DNA from: Oceanimonas pelagia
GTDB taxonomy: Bacteria > Pseudomonadota > Gammaproteobacteria > Enterobacterales > Aeromonadaceae
Assembly: GCF_030849025.1 (NCBI RefSeq)
Contig: NZ_CP118224.1
Span: forward strand, 2,937,501 to 3,001,500
Reading direction: 5' to 3'
DNA length: 64,000 nucleotides
The notes under the pieces: generated by a model
Seen by the model: only the letters and a program-made list of their open reading frames with translations
Databases searched by the model: none
Told to the model about the DNA's origin: nothing
Position numbers and translations under genes: made by a program
Part shown: one piece after another, positions 9,882 to 23,802 of the stretch
Layout: each line of letters opens with the position of its first letter
Position numbering within the stretch: the stretch's first letter is position 1

Positions 9882-9885
<4 letters not shown>
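8530..9885 (-). CDS. dgt: dGTP triphosphohydrolase
   Basis: HD-domain enzyme hydrolysing dGTP to deoxyguanosine and tripolyphosphate. The metal-binding HD motif is complete: THSLEV (about residue 63), LLHDVGNPPFGHFGE (about residue 107) and a downstream aspartate in MEAADDMAYGVADLED. RRLQQKTQVFPL near residue 42 and the C-terminal YRCRL-like YFRVRLLLDFISGMTD also match E. coli Dgt. At 451 aa it is shorter than E. coli Dgt (505 aa). The start overlaps the arcB stop (ATGA), so it is probably co-translated with arcB. Confidence 0.92.
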
Positions 9886-12233
<2,348 letters not shown>

Positions 12234-12926
12234 CGGCTTTTATCCTGTCGGCAACGGCAAGGGAATGAGGATACCGGCTCCGAAGAGGCCTGTCATGTAG
12301 CCCACCAGTGAACTATGCGCCGGTTTGGCGCATTGCCGGCATGGCTCACCGGCCGGCATTGGCTTCAGACTGCACCAAAACGGCACACCAGCGTGGCCCA
12401 TGGCGAGGCAGCCCCGCACAAATAACGGGCGATTTGACGTAACTCAGTGCCATCCTGCCCCATTTAGCGTCAATTGTAGCCCCCCTGAAACGCTTAAATG
12501 CACCAAAATTGACTTCATAACAGGCTGATTAACTTCGCTTTTTCACCCATTGCACTCTATTGGGGCAGATGTTGCGCCAATAAAAGGCATGAGTAAAATC
12601 CATAGTTATGTGATTTATTGTCGTAAAAAAACAACACACAAAAATAACGTAGCGCAAATCCTCCCTCAGAACAAAGTTCAAGACAAGCGGGCACAAAACC
12701 CCGCACAGCGCGGAATTTAAGCCTGAATAAAACACTTTTTCATTAAAAAAATACTGAAAAGCCCAATTGAAAAGATATTCACGCCAAGTGTTTATTTAAT
12801 TGACCTCACAAAAAAATACCGATATTTTTGTAATTTAGCCACTAATGGCAACGGACGCTTCAAAGCAGAATGCGCTGATAAAAAAGCAGTCGCTCGGCCA
12901 CCGAGCTCGAGCAATGGAGGAATGCA
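12234..12926. other. Long AT-rich region between arcB and gltB
   Basis: This 693-nt divergent intergenic region has no supported gene. The arcB-proximal part has GC-rich inverted repeats around 12315-12357. From about 12430 on the base composition becomes markedly AT-richer than the surrounding genes, with A and T tracts that could bend DNA. It contains the likely gltB promoter (12800-12828). Short open frames here lack convincing ribosome-binding sites. Confidence 0.7.
12800..12828 (+). promoter_or_regulatory. Candidate gltB promoter
   Basis: TTGACC (12800-12805) and TATTTT (12823-12828) are spaced 17 nt apart, about 100 nt before the gltB start. An inverted repeat AAAAATA-CCGA-TATTTTT (12812-12829) covers the -10 region and could be an operator or just a cruciform-prone AT tract. 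Lrp control of gltBD is known in E. coli, but no site is claimed. Confidence 0.5.
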
Positions 12927-15900
12927 ATGTCTCTTTATGACCCGACGCTTGAGAAGGACAACTGTGGTTTTGGCCTGATCGCCCACACCGAAGGCGAAAC
13001 CAGTCACAAGCTTGTTCGTCTCGCTATTTCGGCACTGGATCGCATGCAGCACAGGGGCGGTATCGCCGCCGATGGCAAGACCGGTGACGGTTGTGGCCTG
13101 CTGATGCAGAAACCAGACAGTTTCTTTCGCGCCGTGGCGGAAGACAAGGGCTGGAACCTGGGCCGCAAATACGCGGTCGGCATGCTGTTCCTCAACCCCG
13201 ATGCCGCCGTGGCCGAACAACACCGCCAAATCATCAATGAAGAGCTGGAGCGGGAAACCCTGAGCCTGGTGGGCTGGCGCGAAGTGCCGGTGAACACCGG
13301 GGTGCTGGGCGAGATCGCCAAAGCCTCGCTGCCGCGCATCGAGCAGGTGTTTGTCAACGCGCCCACCGGCTGGGCCGAGAAGGACATTGAGCGTCGCCTC
13401 TATATTGTGCGCCGGCGCATTGAAAAGCGCATCAGCGACGACTTTTTCTATGTGGTCAGCCTGTCCAACCTGGTGATGACCTACAAGGGTCTGTGCATGC
13501 CCGCGGATCTGCCCCGGTTCTACCTGGACCTGGCCGACATTCGCATGCAGTCCGCCATCTGCGTGTTCCACCAGCGCTTTTCCACCAATACCCAGCCGCG
13601 CTGGCCATTGGCCCAACCGTTCCGCTTCCTGGCGCACAACGGTGAAATCAACACCATAGGTGGTAACCGCCAGTGGGCCCAGGCCCGCGCCTACAAGTTT
13701 GCCTCGCCGCTGCTGCCGGATCTGAAGGAAGCCGCCCCCTATGTGAATACCTCGGGCTCCGACTCCTCCAGCCTCGACAACATGCTGGAGCTGTTCCTGG
13801 CCGGCGGCATGGACCTGTTCCGTGCCATGCGCATGCTGATCCCGCCTGCCTGGCAGAAAAACCCGGCCATGGACGAAGATCTGCGCGCCTTTTACGACTT
13901 CAATTCCATGCACATGGAGCCCTGGGACGGCCCCGCCGGCATCGTCATGTCCGACGGCCGCTTCGCCGCCTGCGCCCTGGACCGCAATGGGCTGCGCCCG
14001 GCCCGCTATGTGCGCACCAAGGACGGCTTTATCACCCTGGCGTCGGAAATCGGCATCTGGGACTACACCCCCGACGAAGTGCTGGAAAAAGGCCGGGTCG
14101 GTCCCGGTGAGCTGTTCGTGGTGGACACCGCCAGCGGCAAGATCTGGAACAGCTTTGAAATCGACGACGATCTCAAGGGCCGCCACCCCTACAGGGAGTG
14201 GATGAACCAGCACAGACGCAAGCTGGAACGCTTTGAGGATCTGCCCGACGAGCTGGCTGGCCAAAGCGAGCTGGACGAGCAACAACTGCGCACCTACCAG
14301 AAGCTGTTCGGCTATTCCATGGAAGAGCTGGACCAGGTCATTCGCGTAATGGGCGAAAACGGCCAGGAAGCGGTCGGCTCCATGGGTGACGACGCCCCCA
14401 TGGCGGTGCTGTCGAGCCGGGCCCGCTCCGTGTATGACTATTTCCGCCAGATGTTTGCCCAGGTGACCAACCCGCCCATCGATCCGCTGCGGGAAAACCA
14501 CGTCATGTCTCTGGCCACCCTGATCGGCCGGGAGCAGAACGTGTTCAACGAAACCCACGGTCATGCCCACCGGGTTCAGTTTGAGTCACCCATCCTGCTC
14601 TATTCCGACTTTCACCAGCTGATGGGGCTGGATCAGACCCACCACAAGCACTGCGTGCTGGATCTGAACTTTGACCCGGCCGAAGGCCTGAAGGCCGCCC
14701 TGGTGCGCCTGTGCGAAGAAGCCACCGCCGCCGTGCGCGACGGCGCCGTGCTGCTGGTGCTGAGCGACCGCGCTATTCGCCAGGACCGGCTGCCTATTCC
14801 CGCCGCCATGGCGGTGGGCGCGGTACAGCGCACCCTGGTGGAAAACAACCTGCGCTGCGACTCCAACATTATTGTGGAAACCGCCAGCACCCGCGATCCG
14901 CATCAGTTCGCGGTGCTGCTGGGCTTTGGCGCCACCGCCATCTACCCCTACCTGGCCTACGAGACCCTGGCCCGCCAGGTGGCCGACGGCGTGCTGAAAA
15001 TGCCCCTGCGCGAGGCGCTGCTGAACTTCCGCAACAGCATCAACAAGGGCCTGTACAAGGTGATGTCCAAGATGGGCATCAGCACCATTGCCTCCTACCG
15101 TTGCTCCCAGCTGTTTGAAGCCATCGGTCTGCACGACGAAGTGGTGGAGCTGTGCTTCAAGGGCGTGTCCAGCCGCATTCAGGGCGCCGGCTTTGACGAC
15201 TTCCAGCAGGACCTGTTCAACCTCGCCAAGGTCGCCTGGATTGCCCGCAAGCCCCTCAATCAGGGCGGTCTGCTCAAGTACGTGCACGGCGGCGAATACC
15301 ACAGCTACAACCCGGATGTGGTCAGCAGCCTGCAAAAGGCAGTGCGCTCCGGCAACTACGAGGACTACAAGGCCTACGCCAGGCTGGTGAACGAGCGTCC
15401 GGTGGCCACCCTGCGCGATCTGCTGGGCCTGAAGCCCGCCGGCAACCGCATCGAGCTGAGCCAGGTCGAGCCCGCCACCGAGCTGTTCCCGCGCTTTGAC
15501 AGCGCCGCCATGTCCATCGGCGCCCTCGGCCCGGAAGCTCACGAGTCCCTGGCCATTGCCATGAACCGCCTCGGTGGCCAGAGCAACTCCGGTGAGGGCG
15601 GCGAGGATCCGAGCCGTTTCAACAGCCTGCGCAACTCCAAGATCAAGCAGGTGGCATCCGGCCGCTTTGGCGTGACCCCCCACTACCTGATGAACGCCGA
15701 GGTCATTCAGATCAAGGTGGCCCAGGGTGCCAAACCCGGCGAGGGCGGCCAGCTGCCCGGCCACAAGGTGACCGCCGAAATCGCCAAGCTGCGTTACGCG
15801 GTGCCGGGCGTGACCCTGATCTCACCGCCGCCACACCACGATATCTACTCCATCGAGGATCTGGCCCAGCTGATCTTTGACATCAAGCAGATCAACCCGG

Positions 15901-17384
15901 ACTGCATGGTGTCGGTGAAACTGGTGTCCGAGCCCGGCGTGGGCACCATCGCCACCGGCGTGGCCAAGGCCTATGCGGATCTGATCACCGTGTCCGGCTA
16001 CGACGGCGGCACCGGCGCCAGCCCGCTGACCTCGGTCAAGTATGCCGGCTCTCCCTGGGAGCTGGGCCTGGCCGAAACCCAGCAGGCGCTGGTGGCCAAC
16101 GGCCTGCGCCACAAGGTGCGGCTGCAGGTGGACGGCGGCCTCAAGACCGGCCTCGACATCGTCAAGGCGGCCATTCTCGGCGCCGAGAGCTTTGGCTTTG
16201 GCACCGGCCCCATGGTGGCCCTGGGCTGCAAGTACCTGCGCATCTGCCACCTGAACAACTGCGCCACCGGCGTGGCCACCCAGGACGAGAAGCTGCGCAA
16301 GGATCACTTCCTCGGCCTGCCGGAAATGGTGGAGAACTATTTCAGGTTCATCGCCGAGGAAACCCGCGAGCTGATGGCGCAACTGGGGGTGACCAAGCTC
16401 ACCGATCTTATCGGTCGCACCGATCTGCTCGAAGCCCTGCCCGGCCTCACCGCCAAGCAGCAGAAGCTGGACCTGTCCGGCATTCTGGCCAGGCCCGAGC
16501 CCAAACCGGGCCTGGGCGTGTTCTGCCAGAGCAGCAACCCCAACTTCGACAAGGGTGTGCTCAACCTGAAAATGACCGAAGAGGCCCTGCCCGCGGTGGA
16601 AAGCAAGAGTGGCGGCGACTTCTATTACGCCATTCGCAACACCGACCGCTCCGTGGGCGCCCGTCTGTCCGGTGAAATCGCCAAACGCCACGGCAACCAG
16701 GGCATGGCCGCAGACCCGATCCGCATTCACCTGGACGGCACCGCCGGCCAGAGCTTCGGAGTGTGGAACGCCGGCGGCCTGGAAATGATCCTCACCGGCG
16801 ATGCCAACGACTATGTGGGCAAGGGCATGACCGGCGGCAAGCTGGTGATCAAGTCCCACGTGGGCGTGGCCTTTGCCTCCAAGGACGCCACCCTGGCGGG
16901 CAACACCTGCCTGTACGGCGCCACCGGTGGCTACCTGTATGTGGCCGGTCGCGCCGGCGAGCGTTTCGCGGTGCGCAACTCCGGCGCCATTGCGGTGGTG
17001 GAAGGCCTGGGCGACAACGGCTGTGAATACATGACCAGCGGCATTGTCACCGTGCTGGGCCGCACCGGGGTGAACTTCGCCGCGGGCATGACCGGTGGTT
17101 TCGCCTATGTACTGGACGAAGACGATGATTTCGAGCTCAAGACCAACCCCGAGCTGGTTGAGCTGCTGGGGCTGGACGAGCTGGTGATCCATCAGGAGCA
17201 CCTGCGCGGCATCATCACCCAACATCTGCAGGAAACCGGCAGCGACCGGGCGCAGGAAATACTGGCTAACTTCGACCGTTACCTGCCCAAGTTCAAGCTG
17301 GTCAAACCCAAGTCCAGCGATGTGAAATCCCTGCTGGGCCACCAGAGCCGCTCCACCGCCGAGCTTCGGGTCCACGCGCAGTAA
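12927..17384 (+). CDS. gltB: Glutamate synthase (NADPH) large subunit
   Basis: GOGAT alpha subunit: releases ammonia from glutamine and forms glutamate from 2-oxoglutarate with electrons from GltD. The 1485-residue protein starts [20 protein letters not shown]; the Cys of DNCGFG becomes the N-terminal nucleophile after removal of a short propeptide. The glutaminase domain holds [16 protein letters not shown] (about residue 215). The synthase domain holds the FMN region [11 protein letters not shown] (about residue 1025) and the 3Fe-4S cysteines in [13 protein letters not shown]. The C-terminal GXGXG beta-helix follows. A GGAGG site precedes the ATG. gltD follows 12 nt downstream. Confidence 0.97.
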   Translation: MSLYDPTLEKDNCGFGLIAHTEGETSHKLVRLAISALDRMQHRGGIAADGKTGDGCGLLMQKPDSFFRAVAEDKGWNLGRKYAVGMLFLNPDAAVAEQHRQIINEELERETLSLVGWREVPVNTGVLGEIAKASLPRIEQVFVNAPTGWAEKDIERRLYIVRRRIEKRISDDFFYVVSLSNLVMTYKGLCMPADLPRFYLDLADIRMQSAICVFHQRFSTNTQPRWPLAQPFRFLAHNGEINTIGGNRQWAQARAYKFASPLLPDLKEAAPYVNTSGSDSSSLDNMLELFLAGGMDLFRAMRMLIPPAWQKNPAMDEDLRAFYDFNSMHMEPWDGPAGIVMSDGRFAACALDRNGLRPARYVRTKDGFITLASEIGIWDYTPDEVLEKGRVGPGELFVVDTASGKIWNSFEIDDDLKGRHPYREWMNQHRRKLERFEDLPDELAGQSELDEQQLRTYQKLFGYSMEELDQVIRVMGENGQEAVGSMGDDAPMAVLSSRARSVYDYFRQMFAQVTNPPIDPLRENHVMSLATLIGREQNVFNETHGHAHRVQFESPILLYSDFHQLMGLDQTHHKHCVLDLNFDPAEGLKAALVRLCEEATAAVRDGAVLLVLSDRAIRQDRLPIPAAMAVGAVQRTLVENNLRCDSNIIVETASTRDPHQFAVLLGFGATAIYPYLAYETLARQVADGVLKMPLREALLNFRNSINKGLYKVMSKMGISTIASYRCSQLFEAIGLHDEVVELCFKGVSSRIQGAGFDDFQQDLFNLAKVAWIARKPLNQGGLLKYVHGGEYHSYNPDVVSSLQKAVRSGNYEDYKAYARLVNERPVATLRDLLGLKPAGNRIELSQVEPATELFPRFDSAAMSIGALGPEAHESLAIAMNRLGGQSNSGEGGEDPSRFNSLRNSKIKQVASGRFGVTPHYLMNAEVIQIKVAQGAKPGEGGQLPGHKVTAEIAKLRYAVPGVTLISPPPHHDIYSIEDLAQLIFDIKQINPDCMVSVKLVSEPGVGTIATGVAKAYADLITVSGYDGGTGASPLTSVKYAGSPWELGLAETQQALVANGLRHKVRLQVDGGLKTGLDIVKAAILGAESFGFGTGPMVALGCKYLRICHLNNCATGVATQDEKLRKDHFLGLPEMVENYFRFIAEETRELMAQLGVTKLTDLIGRTDLLEALPGLTAKQQKLDLSGILARPEPKPGLGVFCQSSNPNFDKGVLNLKMTEEALPAVESKSGGDFYYAIRNTDRSVGARLSGEIAKRHGNQGMAADPIRIHLDGTAGQSFGVWNAGGLEMILTGDANDYVGKGMTGGKLVIKSHVGVAFASKDATLAGNTCLYGATGGYLYVAGRAGERFAVRNSGAIAVVEGLGDNGCEYMTSGIVTVLGRTGVNFAAGMTGGFAYVLDEDDDFELKTNPELVELLGLDELVIHQEHLRGIITQHLQETGSDRAQEILANFDRYLPKFKLVKPKSSDVKSLLGHQSRSTAELRVHAQ

Positions 17385-18812
<1,428 letters not shown>

Positions 18813-18832
18813 GCCCGACGGGGTTCATGTGC

Positions 18833-18859
18833 AAAGGCCGCTCGATGAGCGGCCTTTTT
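18833..18859 (+). terminator. Terminator after gltD
   Basis: An 11-bp perfect stem, AAAGGCCGCTC with its complement (18833-18843, 18847-18857), has a GAT loop and leads into a T run that begins within the stem. It terminates gltBD. Confidence 0.92.
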
Positions 18860-19117
18860 GTTGTGTAATCATCTCCGTTTAACAACAAACGCCTCCCCTT
18901 GAATAACCGTCACCTCTGCCAAGGTACGCCACCCTCGCGAAGGCGGGGATCTATGGCATATCGCACTGGACTCCCGGCTTCACCGGGCGACCACATAAAA
19001 ATGCCCCTGCTGGTGCTTCGCAATCCGATCCCAACAGGCGACTTTCCGCCCTGTGCAATCGGCCTTTGCCCTTGATGGTGTTACACTTGCGTCCATCATT
19101 TTTACGGAATCAGTACT
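18860..19117. other. gltD-mtn intergenic region
   Basis: About 258 nt without a gene. It holds a partly degenerate extragenic palindrome (18932-18988) and, to the right, the upstream region of mtn. No clear promoter consensus was found. Confidence 0.6.
18932..18988. repeat. Degenerate extragenic palindrome
   Basis: Left arm CTCGCGAAGGCGGGGATC and right arm GGACTCCCGGCTTCACCGGG are roughly complementary around a loop containing GGCATATCGCACT. The pattern resembles the GAAGGCGGGAATC-type extragenic palindromes seen in many proteobacteria. It differs from the structured repeat family found elsewhere in the window. Confidence 0.5.
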
Positions 19118-19816
19118 ATGACTATCGGAATTATCGGGGCCATGGAGCAGGAAGTGGCTGAACTGCGCGCCCTGCTGGAGAACGCCACCACCACTACCGG
19201 GGGTGGCTGCGAGTTTTATAAAGGCACCCTAGCCGGCAAGGAGGTGGTGATCACCCGCTCCGGCATTGGCAAGGTCGCCGCCAGCGTGGCCACCACCCTG
19301 CTGCTGGAGCGCTTTGCGCCCAACTGCGTGATCAATACCGGCTCCGCCGGCGGCTTTGATCCGGCCCTGCACGTGGGCGATGTGGTGGTGTCCAGCGAGG
19401 TGCGCTTTCACGACGTGGACGTGACCGCCTTTGGTTACGAAATGGGCCAGATGGCCCAGCAGCCGCCGGCCTTTACCGCCGATCCGGCACTGGTCGAGCT
19501 GGCCCGGGAATGCCTCACCGGCCAAGACGACATTCACTCCGCCGTGGGCCTGATCTGCACCGGCGATCAGTTCATGCACCGGGAAGACCAGCTGAAAAAA
19601 GCCGTGACCGATTTTCCGGCCATGAAAGCCTGCGAAATGGAAGCCGGCGCCATCGCCCAGGTATGCCACCAGTTCAAGGTGCCCTTCGTGGTGGTGCGCG
19701 CGCTGTCGGACATCGCCGGCAAGGAGCAGGCCGAATCCTTTGAGGCCTTTCTGGAGGTTGCCGCCCGCCATTCCTCGGCCATGGTCAGGGCCATGGTGCA
19801 GCGCCTGCCCGGCTAA
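19118..19816 (+). CDS. mtn: MTA/SAH nucleosidase
   Basis: 5'-methylthioadenosine/S-adenosylhomocysteine nucleosidase: cleaves adenine from the by-products of S-adenosylmethionine use, feeding methionine recycling and the AI-2 precursor route. 232 aa, the E. coli length. IGAMEQEV at the N-terminus, NTGSAGGF (about residue 74) and the acid pair of [12 protein letters not shown] (about residue 172) with RALSDIAG including the catalytic aspartate are intact. It is the first of four closely spaced genes with cbiB-like, btuF and the TRIC gene. Confidence 0.96.
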   Translation: MTIGIIGAMEQEVAELRALLENATTTTGGGCEFYKGTLAGKEVVITRSGIGKVAASVATTLLLERFAPNCVINTGSAGGFDPALHVGDVVVSSEVRFHDVDVTAFGYEMGQMAQQPPAFTADPALVELARECLTGQDDIHSAVGLICTGDQFMHREDQLKKAVTDFPAMKACEMEAGAIAQVCHQFKVPFVVVRALSDIAGKEQAESFEAFLEVAARHSSAMVRAMVQRLPG

Positions 19817-19819
19817 GCC

Positions 19820-20743
19820 ATGACCCAGTTGCTCGAGCATTCCCTCAGCCTGCTGACCCTGGCGCTGCTGCTCAGCCTGCTGCAACCGGCCGACCGGTTG
19901 CCGCCGCTGCTCACCGCCGGCTTCACCCGGCTGGGCCGGCGGCTGAACAAGCCCGGCTATAGGCCGGGTTACCTGAAGGCGGCCGGGGCCGGCCTGTTGT
20001 TGGTGATCCTGTGGCCCCTGCTGGCGGCATGGTGGGCGCTGGCGGAGCTGGCCCCCTGGCCCGCGCTGCTGGAGGTGCTGTTGCTGTGGGCCTGTTTTGA
20101 TGCAGGCCGGCTCAGCCGGCGGCTGCCACAGACCCTCCGGCAAATTCCCGAGCAACGCAACCTGGCCCGGCTGACTCTGGCGCCGCTGTGCCTGCGCCAG
20201 ACGGATCCGCTCTCCGAGCTGGGGCTGCGCAAGGCGGTAGCGGAAGTGGCGGTGCTGCGGCTGTCCGGCGATTTCGCCCTGGCCTGCTGGTATCTGGCCG
20301 GGGGCATCTACGCCGCCCTTGGCTTTGCCCTGCTGCGGCTGGCGGTGCAGGGCTGGCCGGTCAAACTGGCCGACTGGCGCGCCTTTGGCTCCCTGCCATC
20401 ACGCCTGTACCGGGCCATGGCATGGCTGCCGTTTCATGCTCTGGCGCTGACCCTGCTGATCTACCCGGGCTCGCGCCGGGCCCTGCGCGCCTGGCCCAAG
20501 GGCGGTCTGTGGGCCTTTCCCGCCGCCGGCCGTGTGCTGGCGGTGGCCGCCGCCGGCGTGAATGCCGGTCTGGGCGGCCCTCGCCGTTATACTCAGGCCA
20601 CCGATTACTACCCCAAGCTGGGCGATGGCCATGCCATCGGCTTCGCTCAGACACGCGCCCTGTTGCTGCGACTGGTGCTGGCCGTGCTGTTCTGGCTGTC
20701 ACTGGCCTGGGCCCTGACTCTGGTGCCGCTGCTCTATGCCTAA
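19820..20743 (+). CDS. CbiB/CobD-like membrane protein
   Basis: Polytopic membrane protein of 307 residues related to CbiB (CobD), which attaches the aminopropanol arm to adenosylcobyric acid. Visible features are at least four hydrophobic spans and the late motif LGGPRRYTQATDYYPKLGDG, corresponding to the GGP...Y...P..GDG region of CbiB. It lies 3 nt after mtn and overlaps btuF by 8 nt, a linkage also known in Vibrio. No other cobalamin synthesis genes are in the window, so a role in salvage is an inference. AmpE-type paralogues are an alternative. Confidence 0.75.
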   Translation: MTQLLEHSLSLLTLALLLSLLQPADRLPPLLTAGFTRLGRRLNKPGYRPGYLKAAGAGLLLVILWPLLAAWWALAELAPWPALLEVLLLWACFDAGRLSRRLPQTLRQIPEQRNLARLTLAPLCLRQTDPLSELGLRKAVAEVAVLRLSGDFALACWYLAGGIYAALGFALLRLAVQGWPVKLADWRAFGSLPSRLYRAMAWLPFHALALTLLIYPGSRRALRAWPKGGLWAFPAAGRVLAVAAAGVNAGLGGPRRYTQATDYYPKLGDGHAIGFAQTRALLLRLVLAVLFWLSLAWALTLVPLLYA

Positions 20744-21551
20744 GTTGCTGCTCTGCCTGCTATTACTGCCGGCCCTGGCCCGTGCCGAGGCCAGCCGCAT
20801 CGTCAGCCTGGCCCCCCACATTACCGAGATCCTGTTTGCCATCGGCGCCGGGGAACAGGTGGTGGGCGTGGATGAAGCCAGCGACTATCCCGACGCCGTG
20901 GCCGAACTGCCCAAAATTGCCAATTACCGCTCCCTTAACCTGGAGCGCATTCTGGCCCTTGAGCCCGATCTGGTGGTGGCATGGCAGAGCGCCCAGTCGC
21001 TGCAGGTGGCGCCGCTGGAACGGCTGGGCATTCGAGTTGAGTATTCCGAGCCCGGACGGCTGGAGGATCTGGGCGACGAGCTGGAGCGTTTTGGCCGGCT
21101 CACCGGCCACCAGCAACAGGCTCGGCAAGTGGCCGAGCACTATTCCCGCACCCTCACCGCGCTGCGCAATGATTACCGCAACGCGGCGCCGGTGCGCGTG
21201 TTTTACCAGCTCAACGAGGTGCCGCTGATGTCTGCCAGCCGGCACACCTGGATGGGCCAGGCGGTCACCCTGTGCGGCGGCGTCAGCATTACCGCCGACA
21301 GCCCTACCCCCTATCCGCAGATCGATGCGGAATTCGTACTGGCCCAAAACCCTGAGGTGATACTGGCAGAAAACCCGCAAGCCATGGCGCGCTGGCGGGC
21401 CTGGCCCGCCCTCACCGCGGTCAGCCGCAATCAGCTGTTCACCATAGACGTGGACACCTTGCACCGCTTTACGCCGCGCACGCCGGGCGGCATTGCCGCC
21501 CTGTGCCGGCAGCTGGATCTGGCCCGTGAACATAGACTCAAGGTCAATTGA
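20736..21551 (+). CDS. btuF: Periplasmic vitamin B12-binding protein
   Basis: Cobalamin-binding protein of the BtuCDF importer. 271 aa with a cleavable signal peptide (MPKLLLCLLLLPALARAEA). It begins after cleavage with RIVSLAPHITEILFAIGAG and contains VVGVDEASDYPDAV, both standard in the BtuF/FecB-like fold. The start overlaps the end of the cbiB-like gene by 8 nt. The BtuC and BtuD genes are not in this window, as in E. coli where btuF is also separate. Confidence 0.92.
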   Translation: MPKLLLCLLLLPALARAEASRIVSLAPHITEILFAIGAGEQVVGVDEASDYPDAVAELPKIANYRSLNLERILALEPDLVVAWQSAQSLQVAPLERLGIRVEYSEPGRLEDLGDELERFGRLTGHQQQARQVAEHYSRTLTALRNDYRNAAPVRVFYQLNEVPLMSASRHTWMGQAVTLCGGVSITADSPTPYPQIDAEFVLAQNPEVILAENPQAMARWRAWPALTAVSRNQLFTIDVDTLHRFTPRTPGGIAALCRQLDLAREHRLKVN

Positions 21552-21605
21552 GTTCCGTGGGCCGCCTCTATACAATGACGGCCCTTTTTCTTGAGGTAAA
21601 AACAA

Positions 21606-22235
21606 GTGCTGCCGCTGGTTGATTCGGTGTTTTACTGGAGCGATTTGTTCGGCACCGCCGTGTTCGCCTTTTCGGGCGTGCTGGTGGCGGGCCGTTTGCG
21701 CATGGATGGCTTTGGGGTAATCGTGCTGGCGGCGGTCACCGCCATTGGCGGCGGTACCATACGGGATCTGATCATCGGTGCCGAACGGGTGTTCTGGGTG
21801 ACGAATAGCGTTTACCTCTGGGTGATCCTGGGCACCGCCCTGCTGGGCCTGTATGTGGTGCGCCTGCCGCGCCGCCTGCCCTGGTACATACTGCCCCTGG
21901 CCGATGCCTTCGGGCTGGCGCTGTTTACCGTGATCGGCGCCGACAAGGCCCTGAGCCACGGCACCTCGGGCATGGTGGCGGTGGTCATGGGCGTGATCAC
22001 CGGGGTGGCCGGCGGCATGATTCGGGACGTGCTGGCGCGGGAGGTGCCCATGGTGCTGCAGCGGGAAATCTATGCCACCGCCTGCATTCTGGGCGGTATT
22101 CTCTATACCGGCTCCCTGGCTCTGGGGCTGCCGGCCCTGCTGGCCACCGGCCTCGGCATGCTGGGCACTTTTGTGCTGCGGGTCGCCGCCATTCGCTGGC
22201 ACCTGTCGTTGCCCGCCTTCTCGCTGACGCGGTAA
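21606..22235 (+). CDS. yadS: TRIC-type cation channel family protein
   Basis: Seven-span inner-membrane protein of the UPF0126/YadS family, related to prokaryotic TRIC channels. 209 aa with two repeats: each carries a GG-x-IRD motif, [11 protein letters not shown] (about residue 50) and [11 protein letters not shown] (about residue 137), which is diagnostic. The start codon is GTG at 21606 after a GAGGT site. Its position after btuF and before erpA/hemL parallels E. coli btuF-yadS-erpA. Transported ion is unknown from sequence. Confidence 0.85.
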   Translation: MLPLVDSVFYWSDLFGTAVFAFSGVLVAGRLRMDGFGVIVLAAVTAIGGGTIRDLIIGAERVFWVTNSVYLWVILGTALLGLYVVRLPRRLPWYILPLADAFGLALFTVIGADKALSHGTSGMVAVVMGVITGVAGGMIRDVLAREVPMVLQREIYATACILGGILYTGSLALGLPALLATGLGMLGTFVLRVAAIRWHLSLPAFSLTR

Positions 22236-22255
22236 GGCGCTGGCAGCATAGGTGT

Positions 22256-22367
22256 GGCGGAAGCGGGGAATTGCCGGAGCCGACCGTCACATGCCATGGA
22301 CGGCATGTGCCGAGCATCCCATGGATGGGTTCGAAGCGTGTCGGCGCAGGTAATCTCCGCTGATGCC
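22256..22367 (-). repeat. Structured intergenic repeat, copy B
   Basis: 112 nt, reversed relative to copy A. Outer arms 22256-22275 and 22349-22367 pair imperfectly, with G-U pairs. The inner GCCGAC/GTCGGC stem is present. The hairpins are CCCATCCATGGG and a variant with arms ACATGCC/GGCATGT. It lies between the convergent TRIC and tyrS genes. Confidence 0.8.
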
Positions 22368-22388
22368 TCTGACTCCGGCACAGCAAAC

Positions 22389-22421
22389 AAAAAGGGCAGC
22401 TCTTGCGAGCTGCCCTTTTTT
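22389..22421. terminator. Bidirectional terminator between TRIC gene and tyrS
   Basis: AAAAAGGGCAGCTC and its complement flank a short TTGC loop, with A and T runs on the two sides, so it can terminate transcripts from both convergent genes. Confidence 0.9.
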
Positions 22422-22438
22422 CACGTTACGCGTCAGGC

Positions 22439-23635
22439 TCAGGCCACGGTAACCTTGGCGAACTTGCGCTTGCCTACCTGATATACCGCCTGACCAGGCT
22501 GCACCTGCAGCTTGCCGTCTTCCAGCTTGTCGCCATTCACCTTGACCGCACCCTGCTTGATCATGCGCAGGGCTTCCGAAGTGGAGGCCACCAAACCGGC
22601 GTCTTTCAGCAGGTTGGCAATGCCAATGCCCTCGGCACCGGCAGTCAGGGTCACTTCCGGCAGGTCGTCGGGAATGGCGTTTTTCTGAAACCGCTGCACA
22701 AAGTCCTGATGGGCCTGCTCGGCGGCCGCTTCGCTGTGATAGCGGGTGATAATTTCCTTCGCCAGCAGGATCTTGGTGTCGCGCGGGTTGGCGCCATCGG
22801 CCACCTGCTGCTTCAGTGCCGCCAGTTCATCCAGACTGCGGCGCGACAGCAGCTCGAAGTAGCGCCACATCAGCTCGTCGGACAGCGACATGATCTTGCC
22901 AAACATCTCGTTCGGCGCTTCATCCACACCGATGTAGTTGCCGGCAGACTTGGACATTTTCTTGATACCGTCCAGGCCTTCCAGCAGCGGCATGGTCAGC
23001 ACCACCTGGGGCGACATGCCGGCGTCCTTCTGCAGCTCACGGCCCATCAGCAGGTTGAACTTCTGATCGGTGCCACCCAGCTCCACGTCGGCCTTCAGCG
23101 CCACCGAATCGTAACCCTGCAACAGCGGATACATGAACTCGTGAATGGCGATGGACTGGCCGGCGGCGTAACGCTTTTTAAAGTCGTCCCGCTCCAGCAT
23201 GCGCGCCACGGTCAGCTTGGACGCCAGCCGGATCATGCCGGTGGCACCCAGCTCGCCCAGCCAGCTGGAGTTATACACGATCTGGGTTTTGGCCGGGTCC
23301 AGCACCTTGAATGCCTGCTCGGCGTAGGTTTTGGCATTCTCGGCTACCTGTTCGGGAGTGAGCGGCGGACGGGTGCTGTTCTTGCCGGACGGATCGCCCA
23401 CCTGGGCGGTAAAGTCACCGATGAGCAGCAACACTTCATGGCCCAGATCCTGGAACTGGCGCAGCTTGTTGAGGATCACGGTATGACCCAGATGAATATC
23501 GGGGGCGGTGGGATCCATGCCCAGTTTCACCCGCAGCGGGCGACCTTCCTTCAGCTTGGCAATCAGCTCTTCTTCAACCAGTATCTCTTCGGCACCGCGC
23601 TTGATTTCCGCCAGCGCCGCTTCCAGCTGGGACAT
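22439..23635 (-). CDS. tyrS: Tyrosyl-tRNA synthetase, TyrZ-like
   Basis: Class I aminoacyl-tRNA synthetase that charges tRNA-Tyr. 398 residues. The HIGH-type signature is HLGH in [11 protein letters not shown] (about residue 48) and the KMSKS motif is intact (about residue 230). A C-terminal S4-like RNA-binding domain (about residues 335-395) contains [17 protein letters not shown] and the approx. 400-aa length place it with the TyrZ branch rather than the 424-aa E. coli TyrS. It is divergent from the endopeptidase gene. Confidence 0.95.
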   Translation of the reverse strand: MSQLEAALAEIKRGAEEILVEEELIAKLKEGRPLRVKLGMDPTAPDIHLGHTVILNKLRQFQDLGHEVLLLIGDFTAQVGDPSGKNSTRPPLTPEQVAENAKTYAEQAFKVLDPAKTQIVYNSSWLGELGATGMIRLASKLTVARMLERDDFKKRYAAGQSIAIHEFMYPLLQGYDSVALKADVELGGTDQKFNLLMGRELQKDAGMSPQVVLTMPLLEGLDGIKKMSKSAGNYIGVDEAPNEMFGKIMSLSDELMWRYFELLSRRSLDELAALKQQVADGANPRDTKILLAKEIITRYHSEAAAEQAHQDFVQRFQKNAIPDDLPEVTLTAGAEGIGIANLLKDAGLVASTSEALRMIKQGAVKVNGDKLEDGKLQVQPGQAVYQVGKRKFAKVTVA

Positions 23636-23802
23636 GACAACTTCACTCCTGTTCGGCAGGCCTGAATGGATTCTCCCTTGATTCGGGCCGGGGCACCCAA
23701 GGAAGGTCAGGCAAGGTAATTAAGAAACACATCATACTACTGGAATGGCGAATAAATTGGAAAGGCTGTAAAATTTTGCCAGTTTTCAGGGAAGAGCCAA
23801 AC

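Noticed and set aside
12371-12508. Two TGCACCAAAA segments upstream of gltB, like NtrC half-sites
   Set aside because: Neither has the paired TGGTGCA half and no sigma-54 promoter was found, so nitrogen-regulator control is not supported.
12529-12735. A 68-aa minus-strand open frame in the arcB-gltB gap
   Set aside because: No ribosome-binding site, no recognisable domain, and it lies in an AT-rich regulatory stretch.
20236-20250. GGCGGTAG, resembling the RfaH ops core
   Set aside because: It is inside the cbiB-like coding sequence and lacks the downstream TG of ops; likely chance.
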